Below are positions 21,298-30,225 of a stretch of DNA of 64,000 bases, piece after piece. The notes beneath the pieces were generated by a model. That model saw only the letters and a program-made list of their open reading frames with translations, made no database searches and was not told where the DNA came from. Every line of letters begins with the position of its first letter. Position 1 is the first letter of the stretch. The stretch is from Brevibacterium sp. CCUG 69071 (lineage in GTDB: Bacteria > Actinomycetota > Actinomycetes > Actinomycetales > Brevibacteriaceae), in the NCBI RefSeq assembly GCF_021023135.1, contig NZ_PGFV01000001.1, positions 806,001 through 870,000 on the forward strand, given 5' to 3'. A program made the position numbers and the translations under genes.

Positions 21298-22095
21298 TCA
21301 GGACGCGGACACGGCCCGGTGGGTCCGTCCCGTCGCGGTGAAGCTCGCCACGGCGGCACGCGGATCTCCGCCGGTGACCAGAGCTTCCCCGACGAGCACG
21401 AGATCGGCTCCCGAGGCGGCGTAGCCGACCACATCGGTCTCGCTCGTGACTCCCGATTCGGCGACGAGGGTCGCGCCCGAGGGTGCGAGCTCGGCCAGGG
21501 GCGAGAATCGCGCGGTGTCGACGCTGAGGTCCTTGAGGTTGCGGGTGTTGACGCCGACGAGATCGGCACCGAGCTCGGCGGCGATCTCGAGTTCGGCCCG
21601 ATTGTGGGTCTCGACGAGGGCCGTCATGCCGAGGTCGGTGGCCAGAACGTGGAATTCGCCCAGCTGTGCCGGCTCGAGGGCTGCGACGATCAGCAGCACC
21701 AGATCGGCGCCGTGGGCGCGCGCCTCATGGAACTGGTATTCGTCGACCATGAAGTCCTTGCGCAGGACGGGAATGTCGACCGCCGCCCGCACCGCATCGA
21801 GGTCGGCGAGGCTGCCGGAGAAGCGGCGAGACTCGGTGAGCACGCTGATCGCGCGGGCTCCGCCGGCCGCGTAGAGGCCGGCCAGAGTACCCGGATCCGG
21901 GATGTCGGCGAGGTCCCCGCGGGAGGGAGAACGTCGCTTCACCTCGGCGATCACCCCGAAGTCGGCGGAACGGTCGAAGGCACGCGCGGGTGCGGCCGAC
22001 CGGGCCCGGTCGATGACCTCGGACAGAGGCGCCTGCCTCCGACGTGCCTCGAGATCCTCGCGCACGCCGGCGACGATGTCGTCGAGTACCGTCAT
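21298..22095 (-). CDS. trpC: indole-3-glycerol phosphate synthase
   Basis: The 265-residue TIM-barrel enzyme closes the indole ring from carboxyphenylaminodeoxyribulose phosphate. Signature segments are [60 protein letters not shown] and VAESGVTS, containing the catalytic Lys and Glu residues. It is not fused to TrpF, and no trpF is present in the window. Its ATG overlaps the TGA of the preceding small membrane protein gene as ATGA (22092-22095), so it belongs to the trp operon. Confidence 0.97.
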   Translation of the reverse strand: MTVLDDIVAGVREDLEARRRQAPLSEVIDRARSAAPARAFDRSADFGVIAEVKRRSPSRGDLADIPDPGTLAGLYAAGGARAISVLTESRRFSGSLADLDAVRAAVDIPVLRKDFMVDEYQFHEARAHGADLVLLIVAALEPAQLGEFHVLATDLGMTALVETHNRAELEIAAELGADLVGVNTRNLKDLSVDTARFSPLAELAPSGATLVAESGVTSETDVVGYAASGADLVLVGEALVTGGDPRAAVASFTATGRTHRAVSAS

Positions 22096-22361
22096 TTCTT
22101 CTTCGGCTTGTTCCCCAGGCCGACGGCGCGCAGGATCATGCCGACGATGAGGCCGAGGACGACGATGCCGGCCGAGATGTAAACGATGGTGTGGTTGTGG
22201 ATGGTGAATCCGACGCAGCCGACCGAGATGCCGAGGAGCATGATGATCACGCCCGTCCAGCCGGCGACTGAGTTCCCGTGTCCCGGGTCGGCGATCGCGG
22301 CGTAGTCGATCGTCGACTTATCGAGGTCTGCTGGGCCGCTGCGGGCGAGGGACTGCGACAT
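22092..22361 (-). CDS. small two-helix membrane protein, DUF6704-like
   Basis: The 89-residue protein has a polar N-terminus with DPGHGNSVAGWTGV, then two hydrophobic helices (about 40-56 and 61-79) and a lysine-rich end (GNKPKKK). The HGNS-x3-WT motif is what I remember of a small actinobacterial family (DUF6704) found beside trpC; the name is from memory. The function is unknown. ATG 22361 follows AAGGAGCACC. It is co-transcribed with trpE and trpC. Confidence 0.8.
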   Translation of the reverse strand: MSQSLARSGPADLDKSTIDYAAIADPGHGNSVAGWTGVIIMLLGISVGCVGFTIHNHTIVYISAGIVVLGLIVGMILRAVGLGNKPKKK

Positions 22362-22458
22362 GGTGCTCCTTAGAATGACAGGCGTGGCACGCGTGAGAAC
22401 TGTTGCCTCCATTGTGACACGCTTCGGTTTGCGCCCGGGCATCGACCCGGTCACAGGA

Positions 22459-23157
22459 CTATTTCGAATCCTCCCCGGATTCGGTCTCCGGGTCGTCCCG
22501 GTCGTCGGACTCGGGGCCCAGGACATCGGACTGGGACTCCGGGGCCTCTGTGTTCGCGGCTTCGGCCTCCGGGGCCGTGGTCTCGGCCTCCGCTTCCTCG
22601 GATTCGGTCTCCGTATCCGCCGCCTCCGCATCCTCGGATCCGGCTCCGGCCGCAGGTTCGGGTTCCTCCCCGCGGGACAGGGCGTCCCAGGTGGCGGCGG
22701 AGTCGAACTTCTCCCCGTCCGCCTCGGCGCTCACGGCGTAGCGGTTCGAATTCGCCCACCGCGCCGAGGCGAAGGCCACATAGAGGATGACGACGAGGGC
22801 GATCGCGGCGGCGAAGGCGCCGGCGATCGGCAATGGAGTGGCCCCGGGCGCCGATATCGCGACCACTGCGGTGATGCCGTAGCCCAGCGCCGCGAGGGCG
22901 GCGAGGCCGAGCACCACGATCCGACCGACCTTGCCGAGCATCGCCGAGAGCAGACCGGTGACGGCGATGATGGCGACGCAGGCGGTCGCCACCGGTGAGG
23001 CCTGGGATCCGGAGTCGTCGGTGACATCTGCGACTCCGGCCGGTCCGAGCGAGTCGGCGGCCACGCCGGCCTGCCAAGAGGCGAGGCTGAGCGCCCACAG
23101 CGCACCGGCGAGGACGAGGACGATGAGGACTCCGCGCGATTTCGTCATCTCAGGCAT
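22459..23157 (-). CDS. tryptophan-operon-associated membrane protein
   Basis: The 232-residue protein has four predicted membrane helices (9-28, 53-75, 79-101, 109-132). The short segment SARWANSNRY follows, then a tail (165-232) made almost only of Glu, Asp, Ala, Ser and Thr. Helix layout, the ASWQAG loop and the trpE-trpC position fit the Trp_oprn_chp family (TIGR02234/PF09534), whose role is unknown. Start choice is open: ATG 23157 overlaps trpE by 8 nt, ATG 23148 would lie 1 nt after it. The long acidic tail is less conserved in the family as I know it. Confidence 0.85.
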   Translation of the reverse strand: MPEMTKSRGVLIVLVLAGALWALSLASWQAGVAADSLGPAGVADVTDDSGSQASPVATACVAIIAVTGLLSAMLGKVGRIVVLGLAALAALGYGITAVVAISAPGATPLPIAGAFAAAIALVVILYVAFASARWANSNRYAVSAEADGEKFDSAATWDALSRGEEPEPAAGAGSEDAEAADTETESEEAEAETTAPEAEAANTEAPESQSDVLGPESDDRDDPETESGEDSK

Positions 23158-24703
23158 CCGCCTCGGCGAGATCGCGCACGGCCCCTGCGGCCGCGGCTGC
23201 CCGCAGCACCGCGGCGGCTTTGTTCTCCGATTCCCGGTATTCGGTCTCCGGCACGGAGTCGGCGACGAGTCCGCCGCCGGCGTAGACGCTCATCACGTTC
23301 TCCCTCAGCACTCCGGTGCGGATCGCGATGGCGAGATCGAGGTCGCCGGTGAAGGACATATAGCCGACCACTCCCCCATAGATGCCGCGGCCGATCGGTT
23401 CGAGTTCGTCGATGATCTGCAGCGCCCGCGGCTTCGGCGCTCCCGAGAGCGTGCCGGCCGGGAACGTCGCGCGCAGGACGTCGACGGCGCCGTGGCCTTC
23501 GGCGAGCTCCCCGCGCACGGTCGAGGAGATGTGCATGATGTGGCTGTAGCGGACGATGTCCATGAAGGCGCTGACATCGATCGTGCCGGCTCGGCAGACC
23601 TTCGCGAGGTCGTTGCGGGCGAGGTCGACGAGCATGAGGTGCTCGGCCCGCTCCTTCTCATCGGCGATGAGGTCGCGGGCGTGTTTGTCATCTTCCTCGG
23701 GATTCGCCCCGCGCGGGCGGGAGCCGGCGATCGGGTGGGTGACCACGCTGCCGGAACGCACCGTGACCAGGGCCTCCGGTGAGGATCCGATGATGCTCGC
23801 CGGCTGTCCCTGATCGTCGTGGAGGTTGAGCAGATACATGAACGGGCTCGGATTCGAGTGCCGCAGCATCCGGTAGACGGTCAGCGGATCCGCCGTGCAG
23901 GCGGTGTCGAAACGCTGTCCGAGGACGACCTGGAAGACTTCCCCGTCGACGATCTCACGTTTCGCGGCCTCGACGCCGTCGAGGTAGGCCTGCGGATCGG
24001 TGCGGGTCGAGACCTGCGGATCGACTGAGGCGGGGCGCACGATGGCGGCCTGGCTGGGGCGGCTGATCCGCTCGAGCATCGCTTCGATGCGTTCGACCCC
24101 GGCCTGGTAGGCCTCGTCGATGCCGGTGTCGGTACCGTTGACGTTGAACACATTGGCCACGAGCGTCAGGGTTCCGGAGTAATGGTCGTAGACGGCGATG
24201 TCGCCGGGGATCATCAGCTGCACCGTCGGCAGGTGGTGTTCGTTCGGGCGAGCCGGGCCGAGTCGTTCGAAGCGGCGCACGATGTCCCAGCCGAAGTATC
24301 CGACGAAGCTCGAGACCATCGGCGGCAGTTCGCTCTCGGATTCGTCCACGGCGAGCAGCTCGAGGGTGGCGGTGACCGCGTCGAGGACGTCGCCCTCGGT
24401 GGGGATGCCGACCGGTGGTGTGCCCTCCCACCGGAATCCCTCGGCGGTGGAGTACAGGGTCGCGACCGGGGCGGAGCCGATGAAGGAGTAGCGGTCCCAG
24501 GCGCCGGAGACGGCTGACTCGAACAGGAAGCTGCCCGGTCCCCCGTCGGTGAGCTTGCGGTACAGGCTCAGCGGGGTCTCGCCGTCGGCGAGGACCTGGG
24601 TATGGACGGGGACGAGGCGGTGCTCGGCACCGGAGGCACGGAACTCGCCGAGGCTGGGGCGGATGTCGAGCTCGGGCGCGGTGGGCGCGGAGTCAGTCGG
24701 CAC
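23150..24703 (-). CDS. trpE: anthranilate synthase component I
   Basis: The 517-residue enzyme converts chorismate to anthranilate with ammonia from TrpG, which is not encoded here. The N-terminal region contains SFLFESA, the LLES-type tryptophan feedback site. The chorismate-binding domain shows [67 protein letters not shown] and [15 protein letters not shown]. The GTG start at 24703 has GGAAGGAG 5 nt upstream. It overlaps hisI by 11 nt, so it is read through from the his genes and has no room for a trp attenuator leader. Confidence 0.97.
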   Translation of the reverse strand: MPTDSAPTAPELDIRPSLGEFRASGAEHRLVPVHTQVLADGETPLSLYRKLTDGGPGSFLFESAVSGAWDRYSFIGSAPVATLYSTAEGFRWEGTPPVGIPTEGDVLDAVTATLELLAVDESESELPPMVSSFVGYFGWDIVRRFERLGPARPNEHHLPTVQLMIPGDIAVYDHYSGTLTLVANVFNVNGTDTGIDEAYQAGVERIEAMLERISRPSQAAIVRPASVDPQVSTRTDPQAYLDGVEAAKREIVDGEVFQVVLGQRFDTACTADPLTVYRMLRHSNPSPFMYLLNLHDDQGQPASIIGSSPEALVTVRSGSVVTHPIAGSRPRGANPEEDDKHARDLIADEKERAEHLMLVDLARNDLAKVCRAGTIDVSAFMDIVRYSHIMHISSTVRGELAEGHGAVDVLRATFPAGTLSGAPKPRALQIIDELEPIGRGIYGGVVGYMSFTGDLDLAIAIRTGVLRENVMSVYAGGGLVADSVPETEYRESENKAAAVLRAAAAAGAVRDLAEADA

Positions 24704-25064
24704 TGATGCTCCTTCCGGTGAAGCAGGTCGGGGTCATGGTGTGGCAGGCGGGGCCGGTCTGGTCGACGACCATGAGCAGGGCGTCGGCATCGCAGTCGAG
24801 GCTGAGGGACCGGACATGTTGGACGTTGCCGGAGGTCTCTCCCTTGACCCAGTATTCCTGCCGTGACCGCGACCAGTAGACGGCTTGGCCGGATTCGAGT
24901 GTGCGTTCGACGGCGGTGACATCCATCCACGCCATCATCAGCACGTCTCTCGAGGTCGCCTCCTGCACGATCACGGGGATCAGACCGTCGGCGTTGACGG
25001 TGATGAGGTCCCGCCAGTTCTCCGGATTCGCGTCGATCTGAGGTTTCGGTTCAGCTGTGCTCAT
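24693..25064 (-). CDS. hisI: phosphoribosyl-AMP cyclohydrolase
   Basis: The 123-residue metal enzyme opens the adenine ring of phosphoribosyl-AMP, the third step of histidine synthesis. It has the family blocks [45 protein letters not shown] and [12 protein letters not shown]. The DxDxD and Cys residues in these bind magnesium and zinc. It is not fused to HisE, whose gene lies 5 kb upstream. The ATG overlaps the hisF stop as ATGA, and the 3' end overlaps trpE by 11 nt. Confidence 0.96.
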   Translation of the reverse strand: MSTAEPKPQIDANPENWRDLITVNADGLIPVIVQEATSRDVLMMAWMDVTAVERTLESGQAVYWSRSRQEYWVKGETSGNVQHVRSLSLDCDADALLMVVDQTGPACHTMTPTCFTGRSISAD

Positions 25065-25825
25065 CGGACCTCGATCCCTTCGGCGCGCAGTGCGTCCTTG
25101 ACGTCAGCGATGCTCAGCGTTCCGAAGTGGAAGACGCTGGCGGCCAGCAGTGCATCGGCGCCGGCGGCCACGGCAGGGGCGAAGTGTTCGACCCGGCCGG
25201 CTCCCCCGGAGGCGATGAGCGGCACGTCCACGGCCTCCCGGGCGGCGGCGATGAGTTCGAGGTCGAAGCCGTCGCGGGTGCCGTCGGCATCGATCGAATT
25301 GAGCAGGACCTCACCGACTCCGCGTTCGGCGGCCTCCCGGATCCACTCGATCGCGCAGCCCCCGGTGCCTTCGCGTCCCCCGCGGGTGGTGACCTCGAAT
25401 CCCGAGGCGGTCTGCCCGCCCTGGGTGCGCCTGGCATCGAGGGAGAGCACGAGCACCTGGTTGCCGAAATGATGGGAGATGTCGCTGATCAGCTGCGGAT
25501 TCTGCACCGCCGAGGTGTTGACCGAGACCTTGTCGGCCCCGTTGCGCAGGAGCCGATCGACATCTGCCACGCTGCGGACTCCGCCGCCGACGGTCAACGG
25601 GATGAAGACCTGTTCGGCGCAGGCGCGGACGACGTCGTGGACGGTCTCGCGGTCACCGCTGCTGGCGGTGACGTCGAGGAAGGTGAGTTCGTCGGCACCG
25701 GACTCGCCGTAGCGTCGGGCGAGTTCGATGGGATCGCCGGCATCTTTGAGGTCGGCGAACTTCACGCCTTTGACGACCCGGCCGGCATCGACGTCGAGGC
25801 AGGGGATGACCCTGATGGCAACCAT
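25061..25825 (-). CDS. hisF: imidazole glycerol phosphate synthase, cyclase subunit
   Basis: The 254-residue beta/alpha barrel closes the imidazole ring from PRFAR and ammonia supplied by HisH. Catalytic acids are Asp11 ([11 protein letters not shown]) and the Asp in [30 protein letters not shown] and [13 protein letters not shown] form the phosphate sites. hisH and hisA are outside the window. It follows the carboxyltransferase gene by 9 nt and is coupled to hisI. Confidence 0.97.
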   Translation of the reverse strand: MVAIRVIPCLDVDAGRVVKGVKFADLKDAGDPIELARRYGESGADELTFLDVTASSGDRETVHDVVRACAEQVFIPLTVGGGVRSVADVDRLLRNGADKVSVNTSAVQNPQLISDISHHFGNQVLVLSLDARRTQGGQTASGFEVTTRGGREGTGGCAIEWIREAAERGVGEVLLNSIDADGTRDGFDLELIAAAREAVDVPLIASGGAGRVEHFAPAVAAGADALLAASVFHFGTLSIADVKDALRAEGIEVR

Positions 25826-25834
25826 CTGCTTCTC

Positions 25835-27337
25835 CTAGATTCCCAGAGTCCGATACCGTTCCATCCGCCGTGCGATACGGCGTTCGGACGGTTCGCGCAT
25901 CAGTTCGATGAGTTCGTACTCCAGTGTCGCACCGACCCGAGCGACGAAGTCGAGCGGTTCCTCGCTCGCGTCGGGGTGTTCGGCGATGATCCGATCGACG
26001 ACCCCGGTGGCCTTGAGCATCGGCGCATGCACGCCCTGGCTCTGGGCCATCTCGGGGGCGCGTTCGGTCGTCCTGTGCACGATCGCGGAGGCACCTTCGG
26101 GCGGCAGCGGTGAGAGCCACCCGTGTTCGGCGCTGAGCACCCGATCAGCGGGAATCAGCGCCAGGGCTCCGCCCCCGGAGCCCTCACCGAGGATGAGCGA
26201 CACCGAGGGAGCGTCGAGGTTCGCCAGCTCGGCGAGGCTGCGGGCGATCTCACCGGCGATGCCGCCCTCCTCGGCGGATTTGGACAGAGCGGCACCGGGG
26301 GTGTCGATGACCGTCACGAGCGGCAGATCGAGTTCGGCGGCCAGGCGCATGCCGCGGCGGGCCTCACGCAGAGCGGCGGGTCCGAGCGGGGCACGGGAGT
26401 CCTGTCGGAACCGGTCCTGTCCGAGGACGATGCAGGGGGCGGAGCCGAATTTGGCCAAGGCCAGCAGCAGTCCCGGATCCTTCTCCCCTTCTCCGGTCCC
26501 GTTGAGCGGCAGCACGGTGTTCGCGGCCGTCCGCAGCAGGTCGCGGACTCCCGGACGTTCGGGTTTGCGAGACCGGACGATCGACTCCCAAGCGTCCGAC
26601 TCGGCGTCGATGACCGCCGGCGAGGTGTCGGGATCGGCCACTCGGGCGGGAACCTCTTTGGCTCCCATGAGGACATCGAGGACCCGGGCGACGGTCGTCT
26701 GGATCCGCTCGGGTCCGATCACGGCGTCGATGATCCCGTTCTTGTGCAGGTTCTCCCCGGTCTGGACGTTCTCGGGGAACTTCTCCCCGTAGATGGCCTC
26801 GAACACGCGGGGACCGAGGAATCCGATGAGAGAACCCGGCTCCGCGACAGTGACGTGGCCCAGCGATCCCCAGGAGGCGAAGACGCCGCCGGTGGTGGGA
26901 TGGCGCAGGTAGACCAGGTAGGGCAGTCCGGCCCGGCGGTGCGCGACGACGGCATTGGTGATCTTGACCATCGACAGGAAGGCGATCGTGCCCTCCTGCA
27001 TGCGCGTGCCCCCGGAAGCGGGACCGGCCAGCAGCGGCAGCCCCTCGAGGGTGGCCCGCTCGATGGCGTCGACGAGACGCTGGGCGGCGGCGACACCGAT
27101 GGACCCGGCGAGGAACCGGAACTCTCCGGCGACGACGGCCACTCGGCGTCCCTGGATGGTGCCCTCACCGGTGATGATCGCCTCGTCGACCCCGGACTTC
27201 TCCCGCGCCGCTTCCAACTCGGCGGCATACTCATCGGAGATCCCGCCGGCCGGAGTGATCGGCTCGGTGTCCCAGGAGGTGAACGAGCCGGCGTCGAGGA
27301 CGATGTCGACGAGTTCGTGTGCGTTCAGACGTGCCAT
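25835..27337 (-). CDS. fused acetyl/acyl-CoA carboxylase carboxyltransferase (beta-alpha)
   Basis: The 500-residue protein joins an AccD-like half (about 1-250) to an AccA-like half (about 260-500). The beta part has GPASGGTRMQEG, HPTTGGVFASWGSLGH and GFLGPRVFEAIYGEKFPENVQ, but not the Cys4 zinc finger of E. coli AccD. The alpha part has PLGPAALREARRGMRLA, VTVIDTPGAAL, IAGEIARSLAELA, GEGSGGGALAL and VLSAEHGWLSPLPPEGAS. It would transfer CO2 from carboxybiotin to an acyl-CoA. No biotin carboxylase or carrier gene is nearby. ATG 27337 lies 1 nt after the CoA-transferase stop, so the two are one unit. Confidence 0.9.
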   Translation of the reverse strand: MARLNAHELVDIVLDAGSFTSWDTEPITPAGGISDEYAAELEAAREKSGVDEAIITGEGTIQGRRVAVVAGEFRFLAGSIGVAAAQRLVDAIERATLEGLPLLAGPASGGTRMQEGTIAFLSMVKITNAVVAHRRAGLPYLVYLRHPTTGGVFASWGSLGHVTVAEPGSLIGFLGPRVFEAIYGEKFPENVQTGENLHKNGIIDAVIGPERIQTTVARVLDVLMGAKEVPARVADPDTSPAVIDAESDAWESIVRSRKPERPGVRDLLRTAANTVLPLNGTGEGEKDPGLLLALAKFGSAPCIVLGQDRFRQDSRAPLGPAALREARRGMRLAAELDLPLVTVIDTPGAALSKSAEEGGIAGEIARSLAELANLDAPSVSLILGEGSGGGALALIPADRVLSAEHGWLSPLPPEGASAIVHRTTERAPEMAQSQGVHAPMLKATGVVDRIIAEHPDASEEPLDFVARVGATLEYELIELMREPSERRIARRMERYRTLGI

Positions 27338-27338
27338 C

Positions 27339-28544
27339 TCAGTCCTCGGAGTCCAACCACGCGAGGATCGTGTCGGCATCCTCATCGAGCAGCGGCGGAG
27401 CCTCGTGGCTGGTGCGCGTGGTCTCGACCTCGGCCTCGCCCGCGGCGTCGAAGAACCGCAGCGGCGGACCGGGCAGGTCGATGTCGCCGAGGACGGGGTG
27501 GTCGACGGAGACCTTGAGCCCCTGGCTGAGTGCCTGATCCCAGTCGTAGACCTCTTCGAGGGTGCGCACGGTGCCCGAGGGGATGCCCGCGGCGGTGAGC
27601 TTGGCCAGCAGGTCTGCGGAGTCGAACTCACCGAACTTCGATTCGATGAGGTCGATGAGCGCCGGCCGGTTCGCCACTCGGGAGGCGTTGTCGGCTAGAC
27701 CCTCGGTCGCCGGGTCGATGTCGAAGGCGGTACAGAACTTCTGCCACAGGTTCTCGTTGCCCACGGAGATCTGGACCGCACCGTCGCGGCACTTGAACAG
27801 GCCGTAGGGCGAGAGCGAGGGGTGGTGGTTGCCGCCGGGCTGCGGGTTCTCCCCCGCCACGGTGGCGCGCGTGCCCTGGAAGGCGTGGACGCCGACCATC
27901 CCGGCGATGAGCGAGGTTCGCACCACCTTTCCCTTCCCGGTGCGTTCGCGTTCGAGGAGGGCGGCCAGGACTCCGTAAGAGCCGTAGATGCCGGCGAGCA
28001 GGTCAGCGATCGGCACACCGACGCGCTGCATGTCATCGGGTCCAGAGCCGGTCAGCGACATCAGTCCGGCCTCTCCCTGCGCGATCTGGTCGTAGCCGGC
28101 GCGGGAGGCTTCGGGTCCGTCGTGGCCGAACCCGGTGATCGAGAGGATGACCAGGCGCGGGTTGATCTCCATGCACACCCCGGTGGAGAAGCCGAGGCGA
28201 TCGAGGACGCCGGAGCGGAAGTTCTCGATGAGCACATCGGCGCGGGAGATGAGTTCGCGCAGCGTGTCCTTGCCCGTCTCGGATTTGAGATCGAGGGCGA
28301 TGGATTCCTTGTTGCGGTTGCAGGAGAAGAAGTAGGTGGCCTGCGGATCGTCTTCGGGCCCGACGAAGGGCGGTCCCCAGGATCGGGAGTCATCACCCTT
28401 GCCCGGGTTCTCGACCTTGATCACTCGGGCGCCGAGGTCGCCGAACATCATTCCGGCGTGCGGGCCGGCGAGTGCTCGGGAGAGATCGATGACGGTGTAT
28501 CCGCTCAGCGGCCCATCAGTGCCGGTGGGTGTGTCCTTAGCCAT
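27339..28544 (-). CDS. CaiB/BaiF family class III CoA-transferase
   Basis: The 401-residue protein begins PLSGYTVIDLSRALAGPHAG and shows DLGARVIKVENPGKGDDSR, NRNKESIALDLKS, ADVLIENFRSG and ITGFGHDGP. GYDQIAQGEAG follows, with Asp152 as the catalytic residue by comparison with formyl-CoA transferase Asp169. Such enzymes move CoA between carboxylic acids through an aspartyl thioester. The substrate is unknown. ATG 28544 has AAGGAGG 7 nt upstream. Its stop lies 1 nt from the carboxyltransferase start, which suggests a shared pathway inserted among his genes. Confidence 0.9.
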   Translation of the reverse strand: MAKDTPTGTDGPLSGYTVIDLSRALAGPHAGMMFGDLGARVIKVENPGKGDDSRSWGPPFVGPEDDPQATYFFSCNRNKESIALDLKSETGKDTLRELISRADVLIENFRSGVLDRLGFSTGVCMEINPRLVILSITGFGHDGPEASRAGYDQIAQGEAGLMSLTGSGPDDMQRVGVPIADLLAGIYGSYGVLAALLERERTGKGKVVRTSLIAGMVGVHAFQGTRATVAGENPQPGGNHHPSLSPYGLFKCRDGAVQISVGNENLWQKFCTAFDIDPATEGLADNASRVANRPALIDLIESKFGEFDSADLLAKLTAAGIPSGTVRTLEEVYDWDQALSQGLKVSVDHPVLGDIDLPGPPLRFFDAAGEAEVETTRTSHEAPPLLDEDADTILAWLDSED

Positions 28545-28546
28545 TC

Positions 28547-29008
28547 CTAGTCCTCCTTGAATCGGGTCCATTCAGCGATGAGCTGACGCAGTCGTGCGCA
28601 TTCCTCGTGGGCTCGGGCCCCGTCCGCGTGCTGGATCGCCATCACCGGAGTGGTCGTCCCGTCCGTGAGGTCGAGGATCGGCCACGGGTCGTCGCCTTCG
28701 GGCGAGAACGTGACGCCGAGGATCTGGCCCCATTCGAGGGTCCGGGTCCGCACCATGTTCTTCACCACCAGGCCAGTCTCGGACGGACGGGCCTGGATGT
28801 CGGCGATGCGCAGCAGTGCGGCCGCGAAGACGATGCCCAACACGTTCATCCATATCATGTCCAGACCCGTCCAGGGTTTCCAGTCCACGATGAGCAGTGC
28901 CACTGAGAGCACGCTGAAGCCCACGAACACGGCGATTGCTCCGACGATGCTGATGATGCGCACCTGTCGGGGACGGAAGGTCCGGAGATCAGATTCGGCA
29001 GGCGCCAA
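28547..29008 (-). CDS. membrane protein with PH-like domain (bPH_6 type)
   Basis: The 153-residue product has two hydrophobic helices (about 17-40 and 52-68), followed by a small beta-rich domain. That domain contains PSETGLVVKNMVRTRTLEWGQILGV and PWPILDLTDG. This resembles the low-molecular-weight antigen Cfp6/bPH_6 family seen near hisG in mycobacteria; its role is unknown. The assigned TTG at 29008 overlaps hisG by 20 nt and has only a weak ribosome site, so the start could be later. It shares the hisE-hisG transcript. Confidence 0.8.
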   Translation of the reverse strand: MAPAESDLRTFRPRQVRIISIVGAIAVFVGFSVLSVALLIVDWKPWTGLDMIWMNVLGIVFAAALLRIADIQARPSETGLVVKNMVRTRTLEWGQILGVTFSPEGDDPWPILDLTDGTTTPVMAIQHADGARAHEECARLRQLIAEWTRFKED

Positions 29009-29828
29009 TGTTCGTCACCAGAATCGCACGGGCACCGACGTCGTAGAGCCGGTCCATGACGTTGTTGACCTCTTTGGCTTCGACCATCACGCGGGCGGCC
29101 ACCCAGCCGGTCTCCTGCAGCGGGGAGATGGTCGGTGATTCGAGACCGGGGGTCAGCGAGATCGCTTCGGGCACGAGGCGCTCTTCGATGTTGTAGTCGA
29201 CGAGCACGTACTGGCGGGCGACCATGACGGATTCGAGCCGCCGCTTGAGCACGCCGATCCTCTCAGCTGCGCCGTCGCGCTGGATCAGCACGGCCTCGGA
29301 TTCGAGCAGGGGTTCGCCGAAGGTCTCGAGTCCCGCAGCACGCAGGGTGCTGCCGGTCTCGACGACATCGGCGATGGCATCGGCGACGCCGAGCTGGATT
29401 GACACCTCGATGGCGCCGTCGAGTTGAACGGTGGAGGCGTCGATGCCGCGGGAGCGGAGATCGGATTCGACGAGGTTGGGGAAGCTGGTGGCGATGCGCG
29501 CACCGGCCAGCTGCTCCGGCGAGGTGAAGCTGCCGCTGGTCCCGGCGTAGAAGAAGCGGGAGGCGCCGAAGCCGAGTCCGATGACCTCTTGGGCCTCGGC
29601 CTGGGATTCGAGCAGCAGGTCACGACCGGTGATCCCGGCGTCGAGGATGCCGGATCCGACGTAGATGGCGATGTCGCGGGGGCGCAGGTAGAAGAACTCG
29701 ACCCCGTTGACCTCGTCCTGATGGACGAGGGTCTTGCTGCCTCGGCGGGTGGAGTATCCGGCCTCGCTGAGCATCTCGGAGGCGGCTTCGGACAGGGCGC
29801 CTTTGTTCGGCACGGCTACACGCAGCAT
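28989..29828 (-). CDS. hisG: ATP phosphoribosyltransferase
   Basis: The 279-residue long-form HisG catalyses the first step of histidine synthesis, joining ATP to PRPP. It begins MLRVAVPNKGALSEAA and has YLRPRDIAIYVGSG, ARIATSFPNLVESDL and IQLGVADAIADVVETGSTLRAAGL, which bind PRPP. A C-terminal ACT-like domain, needed for histidine feedback inhibition, ends in ARAILVTNIGACRI. ATG 29828 follows AAAGGGACAAC. It lies 35 nt after hisE, the usual hisE-hisG pair of actinobacteria. Confidence 0.97.
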   Translation of the reverse strand: MLRVAVPNKGALSEAASEMLSEAGYSTRRGSKTLVHQDEVNGVEFFYLRPRDIAIYVGSGILDAGITGRDLLLESQAEAQEVIGLGFGASRFFYAGTSGSFTSPEQLAGARIATSFPNLVESDLRSRGIDASTVQLDGAIEVSIQLGVADAIADVVETGSTLRAAGLETFGEPLLESEAVLIQRDGAAERIGVLKRRLESVMVARQYVLVDYNIEERLVPEAISLTPGLESPTISPLQETGWVAARVMVEAKEVNNVMDRLYDVGARAILVTNIGACRI

Positions 29829-29863
29829 GTTGTCCCTTTGTGGTTCTGGGTCGGTCGTGGGGG

Positions 29864-30127
29864 TCAGAGGTGGGTGTTGACGTCGTCGAGGCTCAAGCCC
29901 TTGGCGACCATCATCACCTGCACATGGTAGAGCAGCTGAGAGATCTCCTCGGCGAGGTCGTCCTTGGTCTCGTATTCGGCGGCCAACCACACCTCGGCGG
30001 CCTCCTCCACGACCTTCTTCCCGATCGCATGGACTCCGGCGTCGAGCTCCGCGACGGTCTTCGAACCATCGGGGCGATCAAGGGATTTCTGCAGAAGTTC
30101 GGCGTAGAGCGAGTCAAAGGTCTTCAC
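29864..30127 (-). CDS. hisE: phosphoribosyl-ATP diphosphatase
   Basis: The 87-residue helical MazG-type enzyme removes pyrophosphate from phosphoribosyl-ATP, the second histidine step. It has [19 protein letters not shown] and the metal-binding run [15 protein letters not shown] ... [18 protein letters not shown] with paired Glu/Asp residues. The start is GTG at 30127 only 6 nt after a TAGGCT -10; GGAG between them is too close to act as a ribosome site, so the message is probably leaderless. This promoter heads the hisE-hisG-PH-CoA-transferase-carboxyltransferase-hisFI-trp run. Confidence 0.95.
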   Translation of the reverse strand: MKTFDSLYAELLQKSLDRPDGSKTVAELDAGVHAIGKKVVEEAAEVWLAAEYETKDDLAEEISQLLYHVQVMMVAKGLSLDDVNTHL

Positions 30128-30133
30128 TTCTCC

Positions 30134-30139
30134 AGCCTA
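30134..30139 (-). promoter_or_regulatory. -10 element for a leaderless hisE operon transcript
   Basis: TAGGCT on the minus strand ends 6 nt before the hisE GTG. It is the same hexamer as before polA. No convincing -35 was found. Confidence 0.5.
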
Positions 30140-30183
30140 ATGCATCGACCTGGACGCCCCGGCACCCGGTGTCCGTCATCTGC

Positions 30184-30225
30184 GTCTCAGTCCCCGGATC
30201 CGTGGTCTCAGTCCCCGGGTTCGCG
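30184..30225. repeat. two tandem 21-bp repeats across the pnuC stop
   Basis: GTCTCAGTCCCCGG begins both 30184-30204 and 30205-30225; the last 7 nt of each unit diverge. The second copy holds the pnuC TGA (30210-30208). It resembles the duplications at the ends of the thioesterase and symporter genes. Confidence 0.75.

Noticed and set aside
24704-25064. trp attenuator or leader peptide before trpE
   Set aside because: trpE overlaps hisI, leaving no leader region and no Trp-rich short frame.
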